The position numbers and the translations under genes are program-made. From contig JAIBJH010000015.1 of NCBI GenBank assembly GCA_020029455.1, positions 1-22,308 of the forward strand: a DNA stretch of 22,308 nucleotides. The letters are read 5' to 3'. The notes below the pieces were generated by a model. It ran no database searches. It worked only from the letters and a program-made list of their open reading frames with translations, and was not told where the DNA came from. This document shows, piece by piece, positions 12,164 to 19,862 of the stretch (positions are counted from its first letter, which is position 1; every line of letters begins with the position of its first letter). Origin of the DNA: Hyphomicrobiales bacterium. GTDB lineage: Bacteria > Pseudomonadota > Alphaproteobacteria > Rhizobiales > Aestuariivirgaceae.

Positions 12164-14659
12164 ATGCAGTTTTCGAGCAAGATTGGGACGGGGCAATTCA
12201 TTGACATGAGCTTTGCGCACGGCATGTTCTGGCATGGTCCCGTGGCGGTCTTTTATTCGCCGCAAGGCCCCGCTCCCCTCGCCGTCGGTTTTGTCACGGA
12301 ATTTCTGTCGCAGAATCTCGTGCCTCTCTCGGTTGGTGGTTTTCTGGTGGCGAGCCTCTCACTTGCCGTGCTGAGCCTCCGGCGCACGCGGGTGGCACTC
12401 GCTGAGATGCAGCGGCGCAAAGGCCAGCTTGAATTCGAACTCAATGAAATCGAAACGGCCTTCAAGAGCGATGCACAAATTCTCATGGTGTGGCGCGGCA
12501 CATCGCTGCTCCCCGACCGGGTGGCAGGCAGCATGCATGGTGTTGCAGAGGTACCCGAGACCTTGACGGAAATCGCCCATTTCGAAACCTGGCTTGAGCC
12601 CGATTCTCTGGCTGAGCTGTCGGAGAAGCTGGATGCGTTGAAATCGGAAGGGCGGGCTTTCAACATCGGCGTCAAGACAAGGAAGGGCGAGCTTCTCGAA
12701 GCCGATGGCCGCGCGGCGGGCACGCACGCGACGCTCAGGCTCCGGCCGCTTGCCGGCGACCGGCGGCAGATGACCGAGCTTTCCTATGACACAAGCAAGC
12801 TCTCCAAGCAGGTGCGGCGGCTTTCGGCCATGCTCGACTCGGCGCCCTTTCCCGCATGGATCAAGGACGATCAGGAAAAGCTGATCTGGCTCAACCGGGC
12901 CTATATGACGGCGATCGAAGCAACGGACCTCAACCAGGCGCTGAGGAGCGGCATGCAGCTCTTCCGTGAGGAGAGCGTCGACAATAGCAGGGCGCAGAAG
13001 GCCACAGGCCTTGCCGGGCGGACCAAGGCGATCCTCAAGGGATCGATGAGGAGCTTCAATATCTATGAGCAGAAGATCGAGGGCGGTCTTTCAGGCTTCG
13101 CCATCGATGTGACTGCCCTTGATGAAGCGGAGAAGGAGCTGGAGCGCCATATCAAGGCCCATGCCTCGACGCTCGACAAGCTCGATACGGCAGTTGCCAT
13201 CTTCGGCCCCGACCAGCGCCTGCGGTTCTTCAACCAGGCCTATGTGGAGCTCTGGGCTCTTGAGCCCGCCTGGCTGCAGAGCAAACCCAGCGACGGTGAA
13301 GTGCTCGACCACTTGCGGGCAAACCGCAGCCTTCCCGAACAGGCCAATTTCCGCGAATGGAAATCCAAGCAGCTCTCCTCCTACACAACAATCGAAACGC
13401 GCGAGGCCCATTGGTACCTGCCCGATGGCCGGTCGCTGCGCGTGGTTTGCGAGCAGCATCCCTTCGGGGGTGTTACCTATCTCTATGAAAATCTCACCAA
13501 GGAATACCAGCTCGAAAGCCGCTACAACGAGCTCTTCGATACGCAGCGCGAGACCCTCGACAATCTGGCCGAGGCCGTGGCGCTGTTCGGCTCCGATGGC
13601 AGGCTCAAGCTCTACAATCCCGCCTTTCAGAAACTGTGGATTACAACGCCCGCCGCCGAGGGCAAGGATTTGCACGTGGACCGGCTCTCGGGCGAAAAGC
13701 GCTTCAGCGAGGAAGCGCGCGCGGTCTGGCAGGATATCCGGTATGGACTCACCGGACTCGAAGGCAGCCGCAGGCGGATCGACGGGCAGCTTAGGCATGA
13801 TGGCAAGGACTTGAAGTTCCGCGCCGTGCCGCTGCCCGACGGCAATACGCTCATCACCTTCAGTGATGTTTCGGATGCGGTGAGAGCCGAGAGGGCGCTG
13901 GTCGAGCGGGCCGAAGCGCTGGAAGCTGCCGACAAGCTCAAGGGTGCGTTCCTGGCCCATGTCTCCCATGAGGTGAGGACACCGCTCACCAGCATTGCCG
14001 GTTTCTCCGAGGCGCTGGATCTCGGCTTCTTCGGGGCTCTGACGGAGAAGCAGCGCGAGTATGTGCTCAACATCAGGCGCTCGGCCGACGATCTCTCCGG
14101 TATCATCGACGCCATCATCGATCTTTCAGCCATCGATGCCGGGGCCATGGAACTCAAGCTAGCGCAAGTTGACGTGGGTGAGGTGCTGGAGGCGGCGGCC
14201 GACAAGATCCTGCCCGCGCTGGAGCGCCGCGACCTGACGATCAAGATCGACGTGGCTTCTGATGTCACCAGCATTGTGGCCGACCGCAACCGGCTCTTGC
14301 AAATTCTCAACCATCTGCTTTCAAATGCGATTGGCTTTTCCACCAGCAGGAAGCCCATCCACATGGGGGCACGGCGCAAGGGCACGATCGTGCAAATCTG
14401 GGTGGCGGATGAGGGGCGCGGCATTGAGCCCGAATTCCAACACAAAGCCTTCGAGCGCTTCCAGTCCAAGCCGGTTCCGGCGGGCCACAGGGGACCAGGG
14501 CTGGGGCTTGCAATCGTCAAGAGTTTCACCGAGCTTCACGGCGGCAAGGTGAGCCTTGCAAGCCAAGTCAACAAGGGCACGACCGTGGTGTGCAGTTTCC
14601 CGATTTCAGGTCCCGCAGGGCAGGATATGGCGCGCCGCGAGTCACTCAGCGCCGCATGA
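12164..14659 (+). CDS. Membrane-anchored multi-PAS sensor histidine kinase, DivL-like architecture
   Basis: The 831-residue protein has one strong transmembrane helix (about 52-72), a basic/coiled segment, and four probable PAS folds (about 100-200, 222-320, 338-445, 466-572; the last three each begin LD followed by a PAS-like strand). A HisKA domain follows (about 590-660) with phospho-acceptor H602 in HVSHEVRTPLTS. The ATPase domain (about 700-813) has the N box ILNHLLSNAIGFS (714-726), G1 DEGRGI (749-754), F box FERF (763-766) and G2 GPGLGL (777-782), so it should be catalytically complete. TM plus several PAS plus kinase between ahcY and tsaE resembles DivL of the cell-cycle CckA-CtrA pathway, but Caulobacter DivL has Tyr at the His position. 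The signal is unknown, with no response regulator adjacent. The start is uncertain: ATG 12164 lacks a clear ribosome site; ATG 12206 is possible. The stop overlaps the next ATG (ATGA). Confidence 0.88.
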   Translation: MQFSSKIGTGQFIDMSFAHGMFWHGPVAVFYSPQGPAPLAVGFVTEFLSQNLVPLSVGGFLVASLSLAVLSLRRTRVALAEMQRRKGQLEFELNEIETAFKSDAQILMVWRGTSLLPDRVAGSMHGVAEVPETLTEIAHFETWLEPDSLAELSEKLDALKSEGRAFNIGVKTRKGELLEADGRAAGTHATLRLRPLAGDRRQMTELSYDTSKLSKQVRRLSAMLDSAPFPAWIKDDQEKLIWLNRAYMTAIEATDLNQALRSGMQLFREESVDNSRAQKATGLAGRTKAILKGSMRSFNIYEQKIEGGLSGFAIDVTALDEAEKELERHIKAHASTLDKLDTAVAIFGPDQRLRFFNQAYVELWALEPAWLQSKPSDGEVLDHLRANRSLPEQANFREWKSKQLSSYTTIETREAHWYLPDGRSLRVVCEQHPFGGVTYLYENLTKEYQLESRYNELFDTQRETLDNLAEAVALFGSDGRLKLYNPAFQKLWITTPAAEGKDLHVDRLSGEKRFSEEARAVWQDIRYGLTGLEGSRRRIDGQLRHDGKDLKFRAVPLPDGNTLITFSDVSDAVRAERALVERAEALEAADKLKGAFLAHVSHEVRTPLTSIAGFSEALDLGFFGALTEKQREYVLNIRRSADDLSGIIDAIIDLSAIDAGAMELKLAQVDVGEVLEAAADKILPALERRDLTIKIDVASDVTSIVADRNRLLQILNHLLSNAIGFSTSRKPIHMGARRKGTIVQIWVADEGRGIEPEFQHKAFERFQSKPVPAGHRGPGLGLAIVKSFTELHGGKVSLASQVNKGTTVVCSFPISGPAGQDMARRESLSAA

Positions 14660-16179
14660 ACGAGTCTTTTGAGGTTTCGGTGATGCTCGATGGCGAGCAC
14701 GCCACGCAGGCCCTTGCCGGCACGCTGGCTTTGTGGGCAAGGCCCGGATTCGTCATTGGCCTCGAAGGCGAACTTGGCGCGGGCAAGTCAGTGCTGGCGC
14801 GGGCCTTCATCCGGGCGCTTTTCAAGCCCGGCAGCGACAGCGATGTGCCAAGCCCCAGCTTCTCACTGGTGCAGACCTACGAAGAGACGCGGGTTCCGGT
14901 CTTTCATGCCGATCTCTTCCGGCTCTCTTCGGCAAGCGAGATAGCAGAGTTGGGTCTTGGCGAGATGCTGCAACATCATTGCGGCATTGTGGAATGGGCG
15001 GACCGGCTGCCAGACCCCTTGGGCAAGGATACCCTCACCATCCGGCTCTCGGGATCGGGGCAAAAACGTCAGGCGGATTTAACTGCTAATGGCGGCTGGG
15101 TTCAGGTTCTCCATCGCAATGGGGAACTCGAACGGTTCATTGGCCTTGCGCCATTCGCCTTGGGCAGCCGGCACTTCTTCGAAGGCGATGCCTCGGCGCG
15201 GCGCTATGAGAAGGTGAGGGTGGAAGGCGAAGAGCTTCTGCTGATGGACATGGCGCAGCGGCCCGATGGTCCCAAGGTGAAGGACGGAAAGCCCTACAGC
15301 GCGATTGCACATCTGGCGGAGGGGATCACGCCGGTCATCGCCATCAACCGGCATCTTGAAGAAAAAGGCTACAGTGCGCCTCATACGATCAAGAGTGATT
15401 TGCCGCACGGTTTTGCGCTGATCGAGGATCTGGGTGAGAGGGTCTATGGCCGGATGATGCTGGCTGGCGAAGACATGCAGGAGCCTCTTGAGACAGCGGC
15501 GGGCTTGCTCGCCGACATGGCGGCCCGGGATTGGCCGGAAAAGGCCGAGGCAGCGCCCGGGCACTCGCATCGCTTGATGGCCTATGACCATGATGCCTTG
15601 CTGATCGAAGTGGACCTGCTGCCATCCTGGTACATTCCTTATGCAAAGGGAAAGCCCGCAGCCCCGGAGGCTGTCAGTGCATTTGTGAAAAGCTGGGAGA
15701 AACTTCTGCCCCATGCGCAGCCGGACAAACAAATCTGGACCTTGCGCGACTTTCATTCGCCGAACCTCATCTGGATTCCTGAACGCGAGGGATTGAAGCG
15801 GGTGGGCCTCATCGACACGCAGGATGCGGTGCTGGGCCATCCGGCCTATGATCTGGCGTCCATGGCACAAGATGCGCGCGTCGATGTGAGCGAGGACATG
15901 CAGGATCATGTCGTGGAACATTATTGCATGCTGCGGGATAAGCAGGGAGGGTTTGACAGACGGGCCTTCCTTGCCAGCTATGCGGTGCTGGGGGCGCAGC
16001 GCGCCACCAAAATCCTCGGCATTTTCGCGCGGCTCTCGAAGCGCGATGGCAAGCATCAGTATCTCAAACACATGCCGCGGGTGTCGGGTTATCTCAAGCG
16101 GAACCTTGCCCATCCGGCACTTGCGGAATTGAATGACTGGTACGTGGCCCATGTGCCAGAAGCACTGACGGCGGCGTGA
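14656..16179 (+). CDS. TsaE-AmgK fusion: t6A synthesis ATPase plus MurNAc/GlcNAc-1-kinase-like phosphotransferase
   Basis: This 507-residue protein fuses two enzymes. Residues about 1-150 are TsaE, the ATPase that supports TsaB-TsaD in making the tRNA modification t6A. It has Walker A GELGAGKS (38-45), PSPSFSLVQTYE (65-76), the FHADLFRL segment (83-90) and VEWADRL (112-118). Residues about 165-507 are an aminoglycoside-phosphotransferase-fold kinase with GDASARRYEKV (178-188), catalytic-loop RDFHSPN (364-370; D365 and N370), and metal-binding LIDTQDAVLGHPAYDLA (385-401). Adjacency to a MurU-like gene identifies the second half as AmgK-like, phosphorylating MurNAc or GlcNAc at C1 in cell-wall recycling. 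This fusion is known in rhizobia. ATG 14656 overlaps the kinase stop (ATGA); an in-frame start at 14590 would lie inside the kinase gene. The stop overlaps the murU ATG by one base. Confidence 0.93.
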   Translation: MNESFEVSVMLDGEHATQALAGTLALWARPGFVIGLEGELGAGKSVLARAFIRALFKPGSDSDVPSPSFSLVQTYEETRVPVFHADLFRLSSASEIAELGLGEMLQHHCGIVEWADRLPDPLGKDTLTIRLSGSGQKRQADLTANGGWVQVLHRNGELERFIGLAPFALGSRHFFEGDASARRYEKVRVEGEELLLMDMAQRPDGPKVKDGKPYSAIAHLAEGITPVIAINRHLEEKGYSAPHTIKSDLPHGFALIEDLGERVYGRMMLAGEDMQEPLETAAGLLADMAARDWPEKAEAAPGHSHRLMAYDHDALLIEVDLLPSWYIPYAKGKPAAPEAVSAFVKSWEKLLPHAQPDKQIWTLRDFHSPNLIWIPEREGLKRVGLIDTQDAVLGHPAYDLASMAQDARVDVSEDMQDHVVEHYCMLRDKQGGFDRRAFLASYAVLGAQRATKILGIFARLSKRDGKHQYLKHMPRVSGYLKRNLAHPALAELNDWYVAHVPEALTAA

Positions 16180-16895
16180 TGGGCGTTGGCGAAAAAGCAT
16201 TCATGCTGGCGGCGGGGCTTGGCCTGCGCATGCGGCCCTTGACGCTCACGACACCGAAACCATTGGTGCCGGTCGGCGGGAAACCGCTCATCGCCTATGC
16301 CATGGACAAGTTGCGCGCAGCCGGTGTCTCCGAGACTGTGGTCAATGTGCACCACCTCGCCAATCAGATCGAAGTGTGGTGCAAGACGGTCACAATGCCG
16401 CGCATCACGATCTCCGATGAACGCGATGTGCTGCTAGATACCGGCGGCGGTATTGCACGGGCGGTGCCGCTGCTTGGCCCCGATCCCTTTTTCGTCATGA
16501 ACAGCGACAGCTTCTGGACCGATGGCAAGGTTCCCGCATTGGAACGCCTAAAACTATCATGGCGCGATGATGATATGGATTGCCTGCTGCTGCTGTGCGA
16601 TCCGGCGCATACCACTGGCTATGACGGCCGGGGAGATTTCATCATTGACAGCGAGGGACGGCTGGCATGGGCAAAGCAATTCCCCGACCGGAAAGCCCTC
16701 ACCTATATCGGCGGCTATCTTGTCCACCCGCGCCTGTTTGAACGGGCACCATCCGGTGCATTTTCGATGCTCCGGCTTTGGGACCAAGCCATGGAAAAGG
16801 GGCGATTGTTCGGGCTTGCCCATGACGGCCATTGGCTGCACGTTGGCACGGTTGAATCGATTGCAGCGGCGGAGGAATACCTCCGCAAAGCCTGA
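16179..16895 (+). CDS. murU: Nucleotidyltransferase, MurNAc-1-phosphate uridylyltransferase-like (MurU)
   Basis: The 238-residue sugar-1-phosphate nucleotidyltransferase has the family start MLAAGLGLRMRPLTLTTPKPLVPVGGKPLI (residues 9-38), with the GxGxRxxPLT nucleotide loop and PKP lysine. DTGGGI (87-92) and the metal-binding MNSDSFW (107-113) follow. The C-terminus is short, without the left-handed-helix acyltransferase domain of GlmU. In Pseudomonas, MurU joins UTP and MurNAc-1-phosphate to give UDP-MurNAc, completing the AmgK-MurU recycling route that bypasses de novo synthesis and lowers fosfomycin sensitivity. The preceding fused AmgK domain supports that role, but sugar specificity is not provable from sequence. 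ATG 16179 overlaps the upstream stop (TGATG); GTG 16176 is an alternative giving one more residue. Translational coupling is likely, as no strong ribosome site is visible. Confidence 0.87.
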   Translation: MGVGEKAFMLAAGLGLRMRPLTLTTPKPLVPVGGKPLIAYAMDKLRAAGVSETVVNVHHLANQIEVWCKTVTMPRITISDERDVLLDTGGGIARAVPLLGPDPFFVMNSDSFWTDGKVPALERLKLSWRDDDMDCLLLLCDPAHTTGYDGRGDFIIDSEGRLAWAKQFPDRKALTYIGGYLVHPRLFERAPSGAFSMLRLWDQAMEKGRLFGLAHDGHWLHVGTVESIAAAEEYLRKA

Positions 16896-16898
16896 GGA
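16894..16898 (+). promoter_or_regulatory. Ribosome binding site fixing the TTG start of addB
   Basis: GAGGA overlaps the murU stop and lies 9 bases before TTG 16908. No ATG or GTG in the addB frame sits at a usable distance, so this site decides in favour of the TTG. Confidence 0.65.
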
Positions 16899-16907
16899 CC
16901 TCTCGCC

Positions 16908-19862
16908 TTGAACCTGTGGAGCGTTGCACCGGAAAATGATTTTCTTGCCGTGCTCGCCGCGGCGGTGAGGGACGGTTCGTTGCTTGATGGCAAGGTTGCA
17001 TTCGACCTTCCGGACTGGACCATACTGGTGCCGACGCGGCGCGCGGCGCGGGCGCTCTCCGAGATTTTCCTGAGGCAGTCCGGCAGGCGCGCTATTCTCC
17101 TGCCGCGCATCAGGCCCATCGGCGATATTGACGAAGATGCACTTGCAGACAGTGTTGCCACTGACGCACTCTTGCCCGCCATCAGCACGGCGGGCCTCAC
17201 GCATCTTCTGGTCGACCTTGTCTCGGAATGGGCGGCGCACAACCCGCAAGCGGCCCTGGCCCAGGACATCGCCCGCTCGCCGCAACAGAGCCTGCAGCTC
17301 GCGCTCAGCCTGCAGCAGCTCCTCAACCAGGTCGAGACGGAAGAGACGAGTTTTGCCAATCTGGAACTTGCCTATGATCTCGATCTCGCTGGGCACCGCA
17401 GCGCCATCCTCGGCCTTCTTGACGTTATCGCCAAGGATCTTCCGCAACGCCTGCACAAGATGGAGCGCACATCGCCATCACTCCGGCGCAACCAGCTTCT
17501 GCGGCTCGAGGCGGAGCGCATTGCCAGGGGTGAACATAAGGGACCCATGGTGGCGGCAGGCTCCACCGGCACCAATCCGGCAGCGCGGGAACTCTTGCGC
17601 GCCATCGCGCTGAAGGAAAACGGCGCTGTTGTCCTGCCCGGCCTTGACTTGTCTCTTGACGAGGAAACGTGGAATTCCATCACGCCCCAGCATCCTCAAC
17701 ACGCAATGAAGATGATGCTGGAGCAATGGCAGGTGGAGTGGAACACCGTGAAACTGCTGGGGCGCAGCGACGGACCCAGGCAACACATCCTCAGCGACAT
17801 GATGCTGCCGGCGACCGCGACGGATGGCTGGCAATCCAATGTTTCGCCGCTGCCAGACATGGAAAACATCGCACTCGTTGCGGCCCATGACCGGCATGAA
17901 GAGGCACTGGTGATTGCGCTTCGGCTTAAGAAATTCCTGGCCATGGAAGAAGGCACCGCGGCGCTCATCACGCCGGACCGGGATCTGGCGCAGCGCGTGG
18001 CGGTGGCGCTTCAGCGCTGGGGTATTGCCATCGATGATTCAAGCGGTGAAGCCCTGGCGCAGCAGCCCCTGGGTTCGCTCCTCGCCCTCATCATCAGGGC
18101 ACGGCTTTCCGGCTTTGCCTCCGCCGATCTTCTCGCGCTCATGCATCATCCGCTGGCCACATTCGGCATTGACGGCGAACGGGCCGGAGCCTTGAAGGAA
18201 ATGCTGGATGCCTGCTGCTTCAGGGGCGTGCCCGCCAGCCGTGGGATTGCGAATCTTGAGGGCAGGATCAGCGCGGCCCGTAAGCGTGCGGAAGACTATC
18301 ACGCCCATCCCATGCTCAAGCGCGTGAGTGCGGCGGATTGGGATGAACTTGCCGCCTTTGCCGCGCGCATAGCCATAGCGCTGGCCGTTGGCGATGGCAG
18401 GCCCAAGGCGTTTAGCGCCCACATCAGGGATGTGCGGGGTACGCTTGCTGCCGTGGCGCCACAAGCCGCGAGCGATGAGCTCGCTCTACTGCTTGAAGCG
18501 CTCCAAGAGGAGCGCGCCTGGGAGAAGCCAATTTCATTCGATGAGGTTGCGCCGGTCCTCATGCACCATCTGGCGACAACGCCGGTGCGCCCGCCCCTCG
18601 AGGCTCAGGCCCGTATCAGCATCTTGGGGTTACTCGAAGCGCGGCTTGTACCCCTCGATCTTGCCATTTTGGGCGGGCTCAATGACGGCCAGTGGCCGCA
18701 GCTTGCCGATACCGGTCCGTGGCTCAACCGCAGCATGCGCGAAACACTGAGCCTGTCGCAGCCTGAACGTAATATCGGCATCACTGCCCATGATTTTGTG
18801 CAGGGGTTCGGGCGAAGAAGAGTGATGGTGACATGGTCGCAACGCATCGGCGGCAAGCCTGCCCTGCCATCACGCTGGATCCTCAGGCTCAGGGCGGTGC
18901 TGGAACTGCGCGGGCTCGAGCCTCATCAACAGCTTTCGCAAGAGCTTGTGCATCTGGCGCGGCGGCTCGATGAGGCTGAGGCTTTCATGCCATGGCCCCG
19001 GCCTGCTGTGAGGCCGGATGTTCCGCTCAGGCCCACAGGCTTCAGCGTCACGGAAATCGAATTGCTGGTGCGCGATTCCTATGCGGTTTTTGCCAGGCGC
19101 ATCCTTGAGCTGGAGCCCCTTGAGGATGTGGAAGCGGAACCCGATGCGAGGCTGCGCGGCACGTTGGTTCATGCCGCGATCGACCGTTGGCTTCGCGATC
19201 CATATGACGGGGATGATGCGAAGAACCTGGAACGCCTGCTGGCGCGCGGGCGGGAGATGTTCGCTCCCTACCTTGCCATGCCGGAAGTTGCACGGTTGTG
19301 GTGGCCGCGCTTTGAGCGCATGGCGCGGGAGCTCATTCATATTGAGCGCGACCTCCGCGAAAATCTTGCCGGTCTTCATGTTGAAGAGAAGGGAAAGATC
19401 CGGCTTGTTGCAGGAGGGGTTGAACACCAGTTGCGGGCGCGGGCCGACCGCATCGATATTCTCCAAGATGGCTCACTGCGCATCATCGATTACAAGACCG
19501 GCGTGGCGCCCAGCTGGAAACAGGTGAAGAGCGGCTTTAATCCGCAGCTCACGCTGGAAGCTGCGATTGCCGATCGAGATGGATTTGCCGGGTTTGCAAA
19601 TTCCGAGGCCTCGGAACTTGCCTATGTGCAAGTGGGCGGCGGAGTGGAAGCGGCAGCGATCAGCCTTGCCTCACCTGAATTCGATGTGCCTGAAATAGCC
19701 GCAGCCCATCTGCAGTCGCTGCTGGCCTTGCTTGCAAATTATCAGCTGCCGGAAACGGCCTATGTGCCAAGGCACAATCTCTTCAGGGAGGAGGACCGCT
19801 CCAACTTTGACCATCTCTCAAGGGTTGGTGAATGGCGGCTGGCGCAAAGGAGCAAGCCGTGA
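16908..19862 (+). CDS. addB: Double-strand-break repair protein AddB (alphaproteobacterial type)
   Basis: AddB partners AddA in the helicase-nuclease that processes double-strand ends and loads RecA, the counterpart of RecBCD. The 984-residue protein has an N-terminal half with degenerate helicase-like sequence (PTRRAARALSEIFLR near the start, without a canonical Walker A). LGLLEARLVPLDLAILGGLNDGQWP lies in the middle (about 570-594). The C-terminal PD-(D/E)XK nuclease has RGTLVHAAIDRWL with H755 and IIDYKTG with D861 and K863, so the nuclease site looks intact. I see no iron-sulfur Cys cluster of the Bacillus AddB kind. The start is TTG 16908, supported by GAGGA at 16894-16898, 12 bases after murU. 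The last codons overlap addA by four bases (GTGA). Rare TTG may limit AddB synthesis. Confidence 0.94.
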   Translation: MNLWSVAPENDFLAVLAAAVRDGSLLDGKVAFDLPDWTILVPTRRAARALSEIFLRQSGRRAILLPRIRPIGDIDEDALADSVATDALLPAISTAGLTHLLVDLVSEWAAHNPQAALAQDIARSPQQSLQLALSLQQLLNQVETEETSFANLELAYDLDLAGHRSAILGLLDVIAKDLPQRLHKMERTSPSLRRNQLLRLEAERIARGEHKGPMVAAGSTGTNPAARELLRAIALKENGAVVLPGLDLSLDEETWNSITPQHPQHAMKMMLEQWQVEWNTVKLLGRSDGPRQHILSDMMLPATATDGWQSNVSPLPDMENIALVAAHDRHEEALVIALRLKKFLAMEEGTAALITPDRDLAQRVAVALQRWGIAIDDSSGEALAQQPLGSLLALIIRARLSGFASADLLALMHHPLATFGIDGERAGALKEMLDACCFRGVPASRGIANLEGRISAARKRAEDYHAHPMLKRVSAADWDELAAFAARIAIALAVGDGRPKAFSAHIRDVRGTLAAVAPQAASDELALLLEALQEERAWEKPISFDEVAPVLMHHLATTPVRPPLEAQARISILGLLEARLVPLDLAILGGLNDGQWPQLADTGPWLNRSMRETLSLSQPERNIGITAHDFVQGFGRRRVMVTWSQRIGGKPALPSRWILRLRAVLELRGLEPHQQLSQELVHLARRLDEAEAFMPWPRPAVRPDVPLRPTGFSVTEIELLVRDSYAVFARRILELEPLEDVEAEPDARLRGTLVHAAIDRWLRDPYDGDDAKNLERLLARGREMFAPYLAMPEVARLWWPRFERMARELIHIERDLRENLAGLHVEEKGKIRLVAGGVEHQLRARADRIDILQDGSLRIIDYKTGVAPSWKQVKSGFNPQLTLEAAIADRDGFAGFANSEASELAYVQVGGGVEAAAISLASPEFDVPEIAAAHLQSLLALLANYQLPETAYVPRHNLFREEDRSNFDHLSRVGEWRLAQRSKP

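Noticed and set aside
15079..16200. Minus-strand ORF (373 codons) opposite the AmgK half of the fusion
   Set aside because: It is a shadow frame; the plus strand encodes conserved TsaE-AmgK motifs across the whole stretch.
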